Shown: positions 43,231-56,370, counted from the stretch's first letter. The stretch is 64,000 nucleotides of DNA from Didymella arachidicola (GCA_016630955.3 CM049993.1:248001-312000), one strand, 5' to 3'. Notes: generated by a model from the sequence alone, not told the origin. Translations and numbers: made by a program.

Positions 43231-46200
43231 GAACCATTAGTGGATGGTAGCTTACGGCGACATGGTCGAGGGCGCAGTGTGTTTTGGTGATAATGTGGGT
43301 TGTAATAGCGACTTCGGACCGCGAGCAAGGCGTTCGGTGTCCATGAAGGAGGCAGTGTCGCAGAGGTCATCGGGGGAATATTCTTCGATTAGAAATACAA
43401 GAAACACTGTCAGATAGTCCAGTGCTTTGTTTCATTCACAGAGCTGCGACAGGTGGAAAGGCAGGGGAATAAAGCCGAGTCAGAGTTCGAGGGTGCTGTC
43501 AACGCGACCTAACATGATACGCGGGAGCCGTTGGCGTGCGATCTAAGCGAACTCATTGGCCGACCATAGCCAAGCTGGCAATGAACTGTCTTGTTTTCAC
43601 TACGATAACCTGTGACTTCGACGCGATTTGGCCAAGGATTGGTGTTTGAGTGTAGGCCTTCGAGGCATCAAATCACCGTGAGACTAAGCGACAAGACCCC
43701 TGCATATAATGGGCAACAACCCCAAGGTGCTACGCTCTGCAGTTCACCTTCTATCTTTAATCACCAGATAAGTCATGTCTCGGTGACAGAGAGAAGAGTG
43801 TTGGTGCAGTGCCGCTGCTTTGACCTTGTGGGGTTTCGTGTGGCGTTGCTCTCTGTGCCCGTCATGAGGCGTGTAGCGCGCAACGACCATTGCCTTTGCA
43901 CAAGACGAACCATGCCGTACGCTGACTCCGAACCGTCCCCTCTCATATGGGGGCCGTATGCCTCAGTGTTTCTTTGCGTTATTGCGGCACTGAGACATTC
44001 AACCTTTACCCAGGCAGCATGAAATCTTTCGCCAATATAAGACCAGCAGACACCATCGTGGCAGAACAAATCATCGCAACCCCGCACAAATCCCTCGATA
44101 CTTTTCTACTAGACGATATTATCATCTTTAGAACAACGACGTTATTTGACCAACATCAACAACCCAGATCAACATGTCTTCGTCCCAGCAGAATCCCCAG
44201 CAGCCATCCGCCGGGCGGGCAACAGGAGCATCAGGCGGTGCATACGGCAAATTCCCCTGCAGAAACGCATGGAGGGAAGGACATCCTAGAGAGTATCACT
44301 TGGTAGATACTGCTGATGCTTTGTGTGCTTCATGCCAGGTACGATTCAGCTGTTCCCAGAACTTTGGGCCAACTTTCCACTAAGACTCTCACCAGTGCGA
44401 ACCTCGCCCGCGGCGCTGAAAAATATACTGTTTTCCGGCGATTCCGTACAAGAAGTATCTCAAATAATGGTGTCGCATGTTGTCGGCCTCGGCAGCGAAG
44501 TACTGAGATGACTGTTGAGAGGATCGGAAGGATGCAGGATGATGGAGTAAGCCGCACGAACTGATTGGGAGGATGCACAGAGTTTCTAAGCGAGTTGGAA
44601 TGCTTGTTCGTTTTGGACTGGCGGCAACCTGGAAGGAGCTCTGGAATGTGCGTGCGTTCTACAGCTTGGAGTAGCACTGCACGTGCGATGTACAGCCCTA
44701 GCCACCCATGTGGCATGTCAGACGATTTTAAAATCTTAGATTCTCTTTCGTGGTTTGCCCCTCCTTGCGAAGATATCATCATACGTGGACCCATTTGACC
44801 CTACACTTCCACCAACCATTTGTCAGATTGAGACAGACGATAAGCATCGCAGACGTATCTTGGTACGCTACGATGGCAGGGCTACTAAACTTCCCACTAT
44901 TCTCACAGAATGGCGATAAATCGTGATTCCTGAAACATCAAAAGCAGCGCTGGAGCTAAGCAGCTGGCGCAACCAGCCAGCATCAACGGGAGGGATGCAC
45001 TAACTGCTAGACTGCACATGCCGCAACAACATCATCACAGAAGGTGCAGCTGATGAGCAGTGCGGGTACCAACACGTGTCATGCCCGTGCCGTTACCTGT
45101 GCTGCGGCGCTGTCTTCCTTCCTCTTCCCAACCACGAGAGCGAGCCTGATTCGACGCGACGTCAATCATCAGGCTGAACTTTCTCGTCCTTTTTCACCTC
45201 ACGTTGCATAGTCTCACTTTTCACACTTCCAACATATCTCGATGAAGCGTATGTGCCGCGGTGGACGGTTCCTCCTGCATCCGCTCCGCATGCGTCGTTC
45301 ATCATCTGTTCGCTACGCAGCAAGCCTGGCGTCACTATCACTGTGCTGACCACACTCAACGCTCTCTGAGCGACTGAAGGCCTCGGGAGCTGCTCGAGGA
45401 TGCGTTCATCCCTACGCTTCCACCATCGAAATCATGGCGCACATCGAGACACCTCCGAATAACACTGACGACGTACTTCAGCTAAGTTCACGCGTTTGAT
45501 AATAGATGCAGCCACAGCTGATTCAGGACTTCACGTCGTTGCAACAGTGGTTGCTCGAAGACCATCTACCGCGACGTAGCTCTTGTGTCAACGGCCCGGC
45601 ATACCCATGCCTGGCAGCGGTGTTCGTACTGGTCACACCGCGTTGCCACCGGCGTGTCTTGCCGCTCTTATTCGGACACTCCTCTCGGCTGGGAGGTCGG
45701 CTATCGTTTTTATTTCAAACCACTCATGCAGAAGACCGCACCTCCGGTCAGCCCATCCACAATAGATCGTCAGTGACAAGCGCGCCCTCATTGCTGGTCA
45801 ACATGACCTTGAAGCCGACGATAGGCTGAAGTTATAAATTTTCTCGACGCACCCTACGACCACGCTTGTGACGATATTCGACAATGACCTCAGAGCGCTC
45901 AAAGAAGAGCTGCCTTCAAGGATCATAGGGACTATGAACCATCGCAGTGCAACATTGCGTAATACCAACGCACATACTCTTGTAGACCGTTCCTTTCTAA
46001 TCCGCAATGGCGAGATGCGGACTCGCACGACTCATGGTTGGATCACTTTACATGGATGAGCGGGCAACAGATATGTGCTCGATGTCCCGCGCCTTGCGCA
46101 ACGCAGCCAATGATCGAAATGGCAACGCCACAGTGTTCGCCGGATCACACACAAGCCTTTTAAGGCACGAGCACCCTTCACATCAGCTCTGACAATGGCC

Positions 46201-47914
46201 AACCCCTCGCCATGTCAGTGACTGCGAAGCATCATTTGCATCATCACCTGCATACCGCTGTCTTGAATTGCATCTGACTCGTCTTCACACGCAATACGGC
46301 AGAGCTGTGTCCCCGTCGATCTACGTCTTGCAGAATTACACGACACTGCTGTACGCTCAGAGGACGCGGCCACACCCACTCCGGTAAAAGACACTTAACG
46401 AAGGTTGGTCATATCTCACTGGTCTGCACATGAACATTCCTGACAAGAAGATAAGGCCGAAGCAGCTGACCGGAATGCAATGCATGCATGCCCAGCCCGA
46501 ACGACGCAGCGTGCATATCGTACCATCCTGCATATCTGCTAGACGACTTCTGTTCGACCGCATCGTACACGATCCCTCTAGTACGGCCTCATAGACGCGA
46601 CCTTCGCCTCCAAGGCTTTGAGGTGGCCTGACGTCCGTTGAGTTCGCGATGCTCGGACATACGCGGTAGCAACGAACGGGCTGGAGTCTACAACCAGCGG
46701 GTCGGTACACCTTCTCGCAGCCTTATCACTGCATGGGGAAAAATTCTACATTCATACGCCAATGACTCAGTAGCTCGAGAAGACATTTGAGCTGTCCTGG
46801 ACTCGAGCCTGAGTCTATTAGGGACCACGCTTCAAGAGCCACGACTCAAGAATCAAGATGACCTTGAACCCAAGCTATGCGGATTCCGGACGTTTTGGGC
46901 ACACGTTGCGATCCTTCGCTCAACCCATGGGTAGCAGTTCATACCTAGGCGCGCGGCACGGTAAGTCTCAGCTAGGTACGCGTTGATCAACCTCGAAGCC
47001 CGCGAAACGCATCACCCGATCCGCAAGCTCGCCTTCAGCGTTGCCTTGTGCTGATTCGGTCCGACGATGCCTGTTCAGCTGTGCCGCTCTAAGCGCCTTA
47101 CTAGCGCGTAGGGCTGGTCTTGGGAACCAGGCCCCCGGGGTGAGAGCGAAAAGGAGTGGATGAGACACGGCAAATCGTGGACTGAGGTGAGACTAGTTCG
47201 TCTACTTCGGAGGATCTTCGCGTGCGCATGGCAGTCAGGCAATACGTGTGTATGACGCAGTTGATGGATCGCATGAGATGTGTGAGGTCTTTCATCGACC
47301 AAGCCTTGACGCTCGGACCATGAAGCTATCGGGTCCGGGGTTCCTTGTACGCGGCTGGCTGCTTGCGCCTCAGGCGGTAGGTTGTCATGAACTGAAATTC
47401 AAGTGCTTCGCCCATTGCGGGCCCCTATGAGAAGGCTGCGAGAGTGCGTATTGGTCAAGCATGTGGCAAAGCACAAGCTCGGTGCGGTTTCACGGTCGTA
47501 TCTAGGGCAGGCGAGGCATGCTGATGGTCTCGGAAGCCGAGAAAGGGCAACACTGGTCCCCTGGTGGTAGGCAATAGTGCGCCGCATCGTCATGGAATCT
47601 TAGTAAGTCCTTGTGCACGAAGCTGGATCTCAGGGGCCGTTAATTCAAAGGAATGGTGTGCTGTAGAGCAAGTATGCATACTGAGTTTGCAACGAGTTCA
47701 AAAGGAAGACTTTCGACGCTCTGATGGTATCGAAAAGGGGATAGTAAAGGTCATAGATCATGTGATGTTATTGCTGATCCTAATTCATTGTTACCTTTTC
47801 GCCTGCATGCTATCGCCATCATAAAGTCAGATTATCTTATCCAATCAATTTGACAGATAGTTGCCTGCACCATAACGCCTCGCTGGCCCCGGGTATGGTA
47901 TGCAGAAGAGTCAT
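43231..47914. other. 4.7-kb region without a convincing gene
   Basis: Both strands carry only short frames (longest about 150 codons) with no recognised domain. One candidate at 44174 is listed separately. There are no obvious tandem repeats, terminal inverted repeats, transposase or reverse-transcriptase motifs. It may hold the long promoter or 3' flanks of the flanking genes, noncoding RNA, or decayed sequence. Confidence 0.5.
44174..44383 (+). CDS. possible small hypothetical protein
   Basis: An ATG in good context is preceded by a CAACATCAACAACCCAGATC leader typical of fungal 5' UTRs, with a TATAAG element about 140 bases upstream. It opens a 69-codon frame beginning MSSSQQNPQQPSAGRATGAS and continuing GGAYGKFPCRNAW. 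The first about 35 codons look coding; the rest may be intron. I recognise no family and the 3' structure is unresolved. Confidence 0.3.
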   Translation: MSSSQQNPQQPSAGRATGASGGAYGKFPCRNAWREGHPREYHLVDTADALCASCQVRFSCSQNFGPTFH

Positions 47915-50900
47915 TTAGCTTCCAGTTTCTGCAACGATCGTCAGCATCTTTTCTAGTCAATCGTGTCAGATTCAATAACTCACCAGTCTCAACACCGGGC
48001 TGGCGTCCCTCCAGACCGCCAGTTACCTTCTTGGTCAGCTTCTTCATACCGATCTTGCTTTGGTCCTTAGCGAAAACAAGATTCCTTGCGGGCTTCCACT
48101 GCATCAGTCCGCGGTGCTTACGCTCCTCGGTCCTTTTGTTCTGCTTGTTGATGCTCTTGGTCGATTGACTACCGTTTGATTCGGTGGTCTCCCAAGTGCG
48201 TGCCGTACTCTGGCTTGGACGACCCGCTGTGCCGTCAGGCGAGAGGTCAGTCGCCTGGTGTTTGATGCCGTTCTGCTTTGCCTGATCGCCGCCGCCGGGT
48301 CCGCCGGACATCGCAGCCGCGTTGCCGGTGTTCGTTGCGTCTTCGACCCCCAAGTCCGAGCTCGATGTGGAGTCGTTGTCCGAGTCGTCGTCGTGGTCTT
48401 CGTCGGAGGACGGGTGGAAGGGATCGTGCAGTGGCTCGTCACGGCCAGGCTCGCGACGCTTGCGGCCTTTGGTGTCCATGTATGCCTTGGGGTCCTCGCC
48501 GAAGGCGCCGGACCAGTCCTTGCCGTCCTTTGCGAGCCATTTTTTCTTCTCCTCCTCGTCGGCGTTCTTGAGGATGTCGCGGCCTGCGGTGAGGGACTCT
48601 TCGTGGAGCTGCTGTACGCGCTCGGGCAGCTCTTTCTCGACCTTACGGTTGCGGACGCCTTCGGTGAGACATGCCTCCCAGGTCTCGTAGGTCTCACGGG
48701 AGTCGTTGTCGACCACAAATGCTTGGTGGGATTCGTCCGTGCCAGCCTTGAAGCGAGCACGGAATTGCAAACGACCAACTTCTTTGAGGTCCTCGAGGCC
48801 AGGCTCCTGTTGGCAGTTTTCTTCAGTGATGTAGTTTTGCGTGAGACGTTGAGGAGCCGCTGTTTGCCAAATGGGGATGTTGATGTCAGTGTCCTCGTTG
48901 TCGATGAAGTGTTGCAGCCAAATGACAGCGTACGCGTCAGCCTTGCGCTTACCAGAAATGTGGACCTCGAAGACAATAGGTGATCTGTACCGGTGTTTGA
49001 CCGGTAGGCGGACGTTGTCGCGACCATCATTCTTTTGCAGGTCAAAGTAGTAGCCATCGCCCTCAGGCAGCTTATGCGCATGGGCGCGGCCAATCTTGCC
49101 AGTACTGCCACCTGTTCGGAGCTTGAGCTTAGGAGCGTGGTTGTAGCCAGTCATCAGAATGTTGTGAGACCTGAACTCAAATGTACCAACGTCCCAGCCG
49201 AGCATCTGAGGAGGTAGACGTGTTTCAACAGCGCGGAACAGAAGCGAGATGCGGATACGGCCGAAGCCGATGCCACCATCTAGAGGATACCAGCGTGTGA
49301 CTTGTGATGAGGTCTCGAGGATGTCGGAAAGCTTGAGCGGAACGACACCAAGGATAGGGTCGTGCTCGCGGTTGCGAGAGTCGCGGACAGTGACAGTGAC
49401 GATGGCTGAGCGCCAATCGCGGACGAATCGCTCCGTTCCAGCGTTGAAGATGGGCTGAGAAGAGACAGCCTTCGCGCGTGTGCGGTAAACCAACTGGTCA
49501 TTGTACAGGATTGTGCAGTATGATGTGGGCAGATCACCACCAGTCTCCTCAGTAGCCTCGCCGTAAGACTTAGCAGGTTCGTACTCACGGCCGTTCCTAC
49601 TGCCCGAAGTGCCCTTGACGTTCTCAATTTCGAGGTTGACGATCTGGTGGATAACAATACTGCAGACACCGCTGGGCCAGAGAGGGTCAGGAGGAGTGTG
49701 CATAACTGCATCGTCCTCGCCTGAATTTATAACACCCTTCTCGTCCTGAAGTTTGGGATCATCCTTGAGCTGATCTGGAAGAGCCTTGTTCTTGCCGTCT
49801 GTCCTGAGCTCAGGCCTGAACTTAGGCTTGCCGAAGTAACCGACTTCCCAATGCAGCTCACCAGGCATCTGGCTATCAGCATCCATGCCAGCTAGCTTAG
49901 AGACCTGAGGGTACATCTTGCCAGGATGTTGGATCATCTTTTGCATGGAGAGCTCAACCTTGCCAACGATGTCGTCCGCGGTGTGCCTGTCAGAATCCCA
50001 GAGCTCGACACTGAGGTTCTCATTCGCTTTAATCAACTCAGGACTGACGAGAAGAGCAGCAGTTTCCTCCCAGATGGGGTTAAGATCGTCCGTGATGACG
50101 CGAGTGCAGTACATAGGCTTTCCGTACTTCGAGAACGCAAGGGTAATATACGGATCACTGCCGCCATGCTTCGAGCCGCGTCGGTCCTGTTTGCTGAGGC
50201 CCTTTGCACGGTGAATGCGGATCCAGAGTACACCGAGAGCTTCCGTATCTTTCTGGATGGAGTCGCCCTGCAGGATAGCTCTCATGTCAATGGACATCGA
50301 CTTGGGCGCAACATACATGCTTGCTGCTGCCTTGATTGCATAATTAACGAAATTGCTGATCAGTGGAAGGTTGAGTAGGTTAGGAGCCTTCTCGGACATG
50401 GGAATGCAGCCAGCCGTAACCTGGGGGACACCCATGAGAGTGAAAGTCAAGTTCTTCAGGAACGGAGCCTCAGGCGTCATGTTCATCCGCAGACGAACAG
50501 TGCCCACAAGTGACTGAAGTTCGACGAAGATTGGAAGTGGGACGCCGAAAAGTCCCTTGATTCCTAGGTAGAATACCAAGTTCATGTGCATGTTGCGGGC
50601 CTTGTCTGATGTTCGCTTCCCGCTTGGCTGGGCGTGATAGGCGAACGAAACTTCCAGGTTGTAATAATCACCACCTTCTTCGTCTGCCGCTGCTTCCTGG
50701 GGGTCCTTGGTCTTCTTATTCTCCTCGTGAATGGCCTGTTTCATTTCGCCCATCTGATTATCAGGCAGCGCGCGCATGCTAAGAATTCGGAGAGGGTTGC
50801 TTCCTTGGTTGATCTCGGCGACTCGTACGTTTTCGATGATGCTGGGTACAGAGGCTTGCATGACATCTTCAAGGGTATCGGCGACTCCCTGGAACATGTC

Positions 50901-51826
50901 AGGGTTGATGAGACCCCACATGATTCCAAGGAAGGTATTCATCCATTCGACGGACTCCGGAAGCAGATTTAAGGTGGCCTACTGTTGTCAGCGCTCGAAC
51001 CCGACCACCAACCAAAGCAATCTACTGACCAATTGCCCACGAGTCTGCTCGCTGGACCACTCGACTTCTCTGCCACTACGTACGACCTCTTTCATCCAGA
51101 GCCAGACTCCAGATGACAAACACATTGCCAAAGGAATCAAACCTTTCAAAGCACCACCAAACATCTTGCCCACGACAACTGTGGCGATCACAATGCCGAT
51201 GCACAAAATTCCAGCACGCTTTTCCAGCTCAGCGAACATCGGCTCATAGCTGACGGACGGTGTGGGGTGGAAAAGAACGTTAGTTTTTTCGCCGTGGATG
51301 GGCACATCGGAGGTGGTGCCTTCAACGACTGGGTCTGGCGGTGCAGTCACATCCTGCGCTTCCTTGTAGTCTGCAAGAGACTGCGAGGGGTCTGTTTTGA
51401 TGGGCTGCAAAGTTCAGCACGACAAAGTACACGGATGGAACCTTAGCTTACAGTAGGCTTGTTCAGGTTGGCATTAGGCACAATCAGGTGTGGGTTCTCA
51501 ACCTCATCGATCATGTCCTTGTTGACGTCTGCGATTACAACTTCTCGCCCGGTCGTAGGGTCTGTGACGGTCTTCTCTGTGCCCTCGATGGTCTTCTGCT
51601 GAACCTTGTGATCCTGGACGCCATCCTGGGCAGCCGTGCTCTTGCCGGTCTTGGTGGGTGTTGTGGGTGCTGTCCCAGACTGTCCATTCGCAGCCTTAGC
51701 GCGCTCATCAATCTCTTTATCGCGGTGCTTCTTGTCCTTGTCGAGGTTCTCCACAAATTGCTTCACGGTGGGAATGGGGTTGCGGCCAGAATAATGGCCG
51801 CCAGGGGCGTGCTGCTGTTGCGCCAT
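47915..51826 (-). CDS. C2/SMP-domain membrane lipid-transfer protein (Mug190/tricalbin-like)
   Basis: Exons 51826..51452, 51404..51030, 50978..47984 and 47928..47915 encode 1252 residues. After a 190-residue disordered N-terminus come two adjoining hydrophobic stretches (ILCIGIVIATVVVGKMFGG and LIPLAMCLSSGVWLWM, about 189-230) that would form an ER hairpin. An SMP domain follows (WMNTFLGIMWGLINPDMFQG, then LEDVMQASVPSIIENVRVAE). The first C2 domain begins near residue 500 (LGVLWIRIHRAKGLSKQD; GGSDPYITLAF; DDLNPIWEE) and keeps several Asp calcium ligands. A second C2 near 700 (GVCSIVIHQIVNLEIENVKG) is more divergent. A long acidic/Ser-rich, then basic tail ends the protein. The layout fits fungal Mug190 and tricalbins, which tether ER to plasma membrane and move lipids. 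The last coding exon is only 14 bases (ending ETGS) and is inferred from a GTGAGT...TGCAG intron. Confidence 0.88.
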
Positions 51827-52317
51827 CTTCGCAATTTGGGGAGTGGGCGGGCTGCAACAGGTCCCTCAGCGCAATTGAGGCTGTAGATGGAAGAAGAGCA
51901 GTCTCACGACGCGAGGGACAAGAAATCCATCAGGCTGGGCGTAGCGTAACCTCAAAGCAGGGAAGCGCAACCCTGAAGCTGATCGAAAACCGCGGGGAAT
52001 TCGCGTTCAATGACATCACCGCTGCCGAGCCTCCGCAATCAGCAACGATGGTGCCTCTTTGAGCATGGACGCGTCGCTTTCTGTTACAAACAAGCAAGAC
52101 AAGACATTGATGCGAGCAGGGTGCCTGCGGCTCAGGCCCCTCGTACGTTGCGACAGCTGGAAGGATCGCTGTGATGACGTCTTCGCAGATCCCGCAGCGA
52201 TCGCTGCGGGGCGGATCACCGAACAGGCTTACCGCAAATGGCTGACACCTCCAAACACCACGACACGAGACGACTGATCGATACCAGGTATAGCTGTGGC
52301 TGACATCCGTCGCGGAT
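51827..52317. other. divergent promoter region (SMP-C2 gene / deacetylase gene)
   Basis: About 490 bases shared by two divergent genes. No gene or specific site recognised. Confidence 0.5.
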
Positions 52318-53608
52318 ATGTCGGGCTGGTTTACTTTGTTCACCAATTGTCGTTACGTGCTTGACGCCAAGCTTGTTGATGATCACCTTGTCATCTCAGA
52401 TGAGACGGGCCTTATCTTGAAAAGAGAAGGGTACATCGGAGGCGAGGCTATTGACTTGGAAGATAACATCATTGCTCCTGGGTTCCTGGAGTTGCATACC
52501 AATGGCGCTAACGGGTTCCACTTCACGCACTTCGAAGACGAGAAAAGCTATGGCAAGAAGGTAGATGACATTGCGCGGTACTATGCAACACAAGGTGTGA
52601 CTGGCTTTTGGGCAACGATACCGACCGTGACGAGTGAAGAGTTCCAGAAAGTATGTCGTACTTATATGTGCTGTATGGTGGATACACTAACCGTGTAAGA
52701 TACTTCCTTCTCTTGCGCCCCGCGATATCCCCAAGTCTGCCTCTCTGCTCGGCGCCCACGTCGAAGGACCTTACCTGCACCCTACGAAAAAAGGTGCTCA
52801 CAACTCGTCCCTATTTAAAGCATGCAGCACCTCTCCAGCTTTCACCTATGGCTCGTCAAACCTATCCTCAACGGTCAAGCTAGCTACCATTGCGCCGGAG
52901 CTTCCTGATTCCGCGGCCCTGATCTCCTCACTCACTGGCCAAGGTATCCGTGTCTCTATGGGTCACTCAACCGCTACTCTGGAAGATGGACTATCAGGAC
53001 TTCGCGCAGGTGCAACATGCCTCACGCACACGCTCAACGCCATGCCACCCTTTGGTTCCCGCGATCCTGGTCTCGCAGGACTGATTACACTCCCATCAAC
53101 GCATTCGCCAGTATCTCCGTACTATACTGTGATTGCCGATGGGGAGCACCTGCACCCGAACACGGTCTCGCTTCTGCACCGAGCCAGCCCGAAGCGCAGC
53201 ATCACCATCACGGATAGCATTGAGCTTGCCTCCTTGCCAGACGGAAACCACCCAGGACACGCGCAGATCCCTTTCGACCAGACGAAGAAGGGTACGCGAG
53301 CAACGATTGCCGGGACAGACACTTTGATCGGAGGGTGCATACCGCTACAAGAGAGTGTGAGGAACTTGATGGCTTGGTCTGGGTGCGGGATTGCGGAGGC
53401 AGTAGGGACGGTGACGGAAAATGTGGCAGGTTTGATGGGACTCAATACAGGAAATGGCCGAGGCGTCTTGAAAGAAGGAAGAAGGGCAGATCTGACCATT
53501 CTGAGCGAGAGTGGAGAGGTGCTACAGACCTGGGTAGCGGGTCACAAGATCTGGGACAAGGAGGACGACGTCAGCCTTGCAGAAGAAGACAAAGAGAGAA
53601 GAGGCTAG
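52318..53608 (+). CDS. N-acetylglucosamine-6-phosphate deacetylase
   Basis: Exons 52318..52650 and 52700..53608 encode 413 residues in the amidohydrolase fold. Key sites: PGFLELHTNGANGFHF after the first strand, HVEGPYLHP (metal-binding Glu), VSMGHSTATLEDG and LTHTLNAMPPFG (metal/substrate His), and the catalytic Asp in SITITDSIELA. The C-terminus has the usual GVLKEGRRADLTIL strand. The enzyme removes acetyl from GlcNAc-6-phosphate to feed glucosamine-6-phosphate into glycolysis during chitin or GlcNAc use. In many fungi it clusters with the GlcNAc deaminase, kinase and transporter. None of those is visible here, so the gene seems to stand alone. Confidence 0.93.
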
Positions 53609-53802
53609 TAGTACATACGGAGAGTACTTCAAACCAGACATGCGGCCTCTATGAGGTACATTACTACGTCACCCCGCTACATGCTGTCACGATGTCTTTA
53701 CCACTTCCTTGGCATGAACCCCACGCAGACAACAGGCGAATACTTCACTACTGCGAGCCAGACCATCTACAGGTGAGAACTGAATACAACGTATCATCCT
53801 TG

Positions 53803-55099
53803 TTATCTCGTGACTGGAATTGGAGCCACTGCATCTGAAGGAGCCATCAACATGAATTGTGGCCATTGCTGTCTGCCCACCTCTAAGCCGTTTTTAGCAC
53901 AGTGAGATATTCTGAGATCTGCATTCGACTTACCCTCGCACTTGCGCTTGAGATACGCTTTTAGCCTCTCCTTCTTCTTATCATTAGATGCGGATGAGAT
54001 CGGTGGCCAGTCAGCGAGCTGAGCCTCGCTGATCTTTGAAAGAGCATCGTCAGTCATAGGCGACGCTAAGCTAGTTTCGAGTTCAGTCAGATGGAAAGAA
54101 GGGTCCAGTTCAAGTACGCGAAGAACTCTGGAGAAAGATGACTGCTCTTTCTCAGTGATCGCAAGTGCTGTTATATCGACCTTTTGGTGGAATGCGAGGT
54201 GAACGTCACCCTTGAGGAATGTCTGATTGCCGTGTTTTTCCGTCCGCTTCTGTGGCTGAGATCCGAGTTCAGAGTCCCTCGGCAGAACGAGGAAGCAAGA
54301 GGTATAATGCCCTACGAATGCGGGCCCATGAGCAGCGTCGGGTAGAAACGTGATCATGTTTGAAGAGAAGGTTTCATGCAGGAATACAGCCTCCAGTCCA
54401 AAGTGCGATCTCAGGATCTGAGGGCTCACCGTCAGCGAGGTTCATTTCCACATGAGGAGCTAGTCATCTCACCTCTTGGTAAGGTAAGAACGTCGCCAAC
54501 ACTGGGCGTTGAACCGCACGCTCCTTACAAAGACAAAGCATGTTAAGCCATTGTTCACGCGTATCATCGTGCAATTCAGAGACTGAATCGTAGGTCCAGT
54601 CGCCATCTTCGTTGATGAACTCTTCCACCATCTCGCGCTTGTCTCCGATCTCGTAGTCCGCTGGATCGAAGTCGCCGGCGTGTTGATGGCGATCACAGCA
54701 TGATGTGTCTTGATGTGGGAAAAGACCCATGAATAGGTCTTCGATATCCTCGTCTTCCATTGTGAGATGATCGGCTGTAACGCATCGGCCTTGGAAACAC
54801 CTGAAACTCGCGTTCCATCTCTTTGCTACGTCTTTGCGAGTTGATCGATACAGTATACCGATGATGAGATCGAGTATCTCCTGAGGCAGTGTAGAGATTG
54901 GCGCACGCCCAAATCGATGGCAAAGACGTATACCCTGCACCTGAGGTGCTAGTGCTTTGAAAGCCTCCATGCTAGCACCCAGCTCGGCTGCATCTACCGG
55001 GACAGCCCAAGTCAAGCGAGGGCAAGACCTTGGGACTGGCTCATATTCAAGGTCAAAACCGTACTCCTCATTGTCGGGTCTGTGGTGCAAGAAGCACAT
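53803..55099 (-). CDS. hypothetical protein with F-box-like segment
   Basis: Exons 55099..54473, 54417..53934 and 53882..53803 encode 396 residues from MCFLHHRPDNEEYGF (an in-frame ATG at 55231 would add 44 residues). LPQEILDLIIGILYRSTRKD near residue 70 resembles the start of an F-box (LPxEIxxxI), followed by a Cys-containing acidic region (MEDEDIEDLFMGLF). F-box proteins recruit substrates to SCF ubiquitin ligases; here the match is short and the rest is unrecognised. The second intron (53883..53933, 51 bases) is a multiple of three without a stop, so intron retention would insert 17 residues rather than truncate the protein. The 3' end faces the deacetylase gene 194 bases away. Confidence 0.7.
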
Positions 55100-55431
55100 A
55101 GTGGATATGTGTCTCGAGTGAGTAGTGGCGGAGAGGTCAGGTCGCTGAGGTGAAGGGGGTTCAGGCGGCAGTCGAGCTGGAGGAAGGAGCGCAGAAGCTG
55201 CGCTAACCGCGTGCGAAACAGGTCTCAGCAAGACTCACGCCATTTGCTGTACCGGAGGTAGCAGGTAAAGGGATGATTGTGCGAAGACAGTGTTGAACGT
55301 GCGTTTTGGCCAAGCCCACCGTGGTGAAAGAGCAAACGAGTGCAGGAGACACCGCCCTAGGTAGCTACAAGTATATAGGTGACACTGGATCCTAAGCGTG
55401 CATCGATAGAATAAGCTTGATGAATCTCACC
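55100..55431. other. divergent promoter region
   Basis: Spacer between the F-box-like gene (-) and the nucleotide kinase gene (+). No specific site recognised. Confidence 0.5.
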
Positions 55432-56146
55432 ATGACGAGCCCAGCGACGAATGCAACTACGAATGCCATCGATATCGCTTCAACTCCAGGCCCACTGCTG
55501 GTCTTCGTGCTCGGTGAGAGCACCTTTACAACACTAAAACAGCACTTCCCTAGAAGTATACACTGACATGTGAGCAGGAGCACCTTGCTCTGGCAAGTCA
55601 ACACTCTGCGCCGCATTAGCAAAGCGTTACAGCCTTGACCACTTCTCTCTCGGCGACGAATTGCGCTCACTTGTCAGCGAGGAGCCCTCTGGCCACGTTG
55701 CCCGGATCAAGACTCTGTTCTCAGACTATGAGCTCGAGACATTCCGTAGCAACCTATATACAGGCACGCTGGGACCCGTGCACCTCACGCCAAAATACGT
55801 AAAGGAGCGCGTCTTCCCTACCGGGTGCGAAACCGAGCATGTGCGTATACTCATTGATGGCTTTCCTCGAGACGCTCAACGTTGGGTACCATTCAAGGAG
55901 TTCGCAGAGCCGTACTGGAAGCCCAGCAAGAAGAGCCTATTGATCGTGCTGGATGTGGAGGAAAAGGTAGCGCGGGAGCGCTTCACGAAGAGAGGTAGAC
56001 CTGGGGATGTTTTCGAGAGAAGGTTTCGAGAGCACACAGAGATGATTGCTGAGATCGTGGAAGCTATGGAGGAAAATGGTTTGACGATCTGTAGAATGGG
56101 CAAGGAGAGTAGGGACGTCGAGGGCCTGGCGAAGCTGCTGGAGTAA
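55432..56146 (+). CDS. adenylate/UMP-CMP kinase-family P-loop kinase
   Basis: Exons 55432..55513 and 55578..56146 encode 216 residues. Splicing in phase 1 creates the Walker A loop VLGGAPCSGKSTLCAAL. SLDHFSLGDELRSLV is the NMP-binding helix region, and RILIDGFPRDAQRW is the conserved DGFPR stretch. LLIVLDVEEKVARERF and KRGRPGDVFERRFREH give the LID region; the LID is short, as in UMP-CMP kinases and short adenylate kinases. The enzyme would phosphorylate a nucleoside monophosphate. The usual second-strand arginine pattern differs enough that the substrate is not certain, and the canonical housekeeping Ura6 and Adk1 are probably other genes. Confidence 0.83.
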
Positions 56147-56370
56147 GCAGATTTGGATGGACGAATGTCATGTTTCTCAAGCAGTATTTTGCAAATTGAT
56201 GGGTCAGTCTACAGTGCATCTTGACGTGGTTTCGCCAAAGATGTCGAGACGTGTGGTTGCGGAGACGCCTGGGGCAAAGTCATAGGTCCGGTTCAGCCCT
56301 ACGAACATTTTGCGACTGCAAGTGCCATCCCACTTCAACCCCGCGACGCGCCGAACACGCCACCAGCACA

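Noticed and set aside
48104..49111. 335-codon alternate frame within the SMP/C2 gene
   Set aside because: Ser/Thr/Arg-rich shadow of the real coding frame with no domain.
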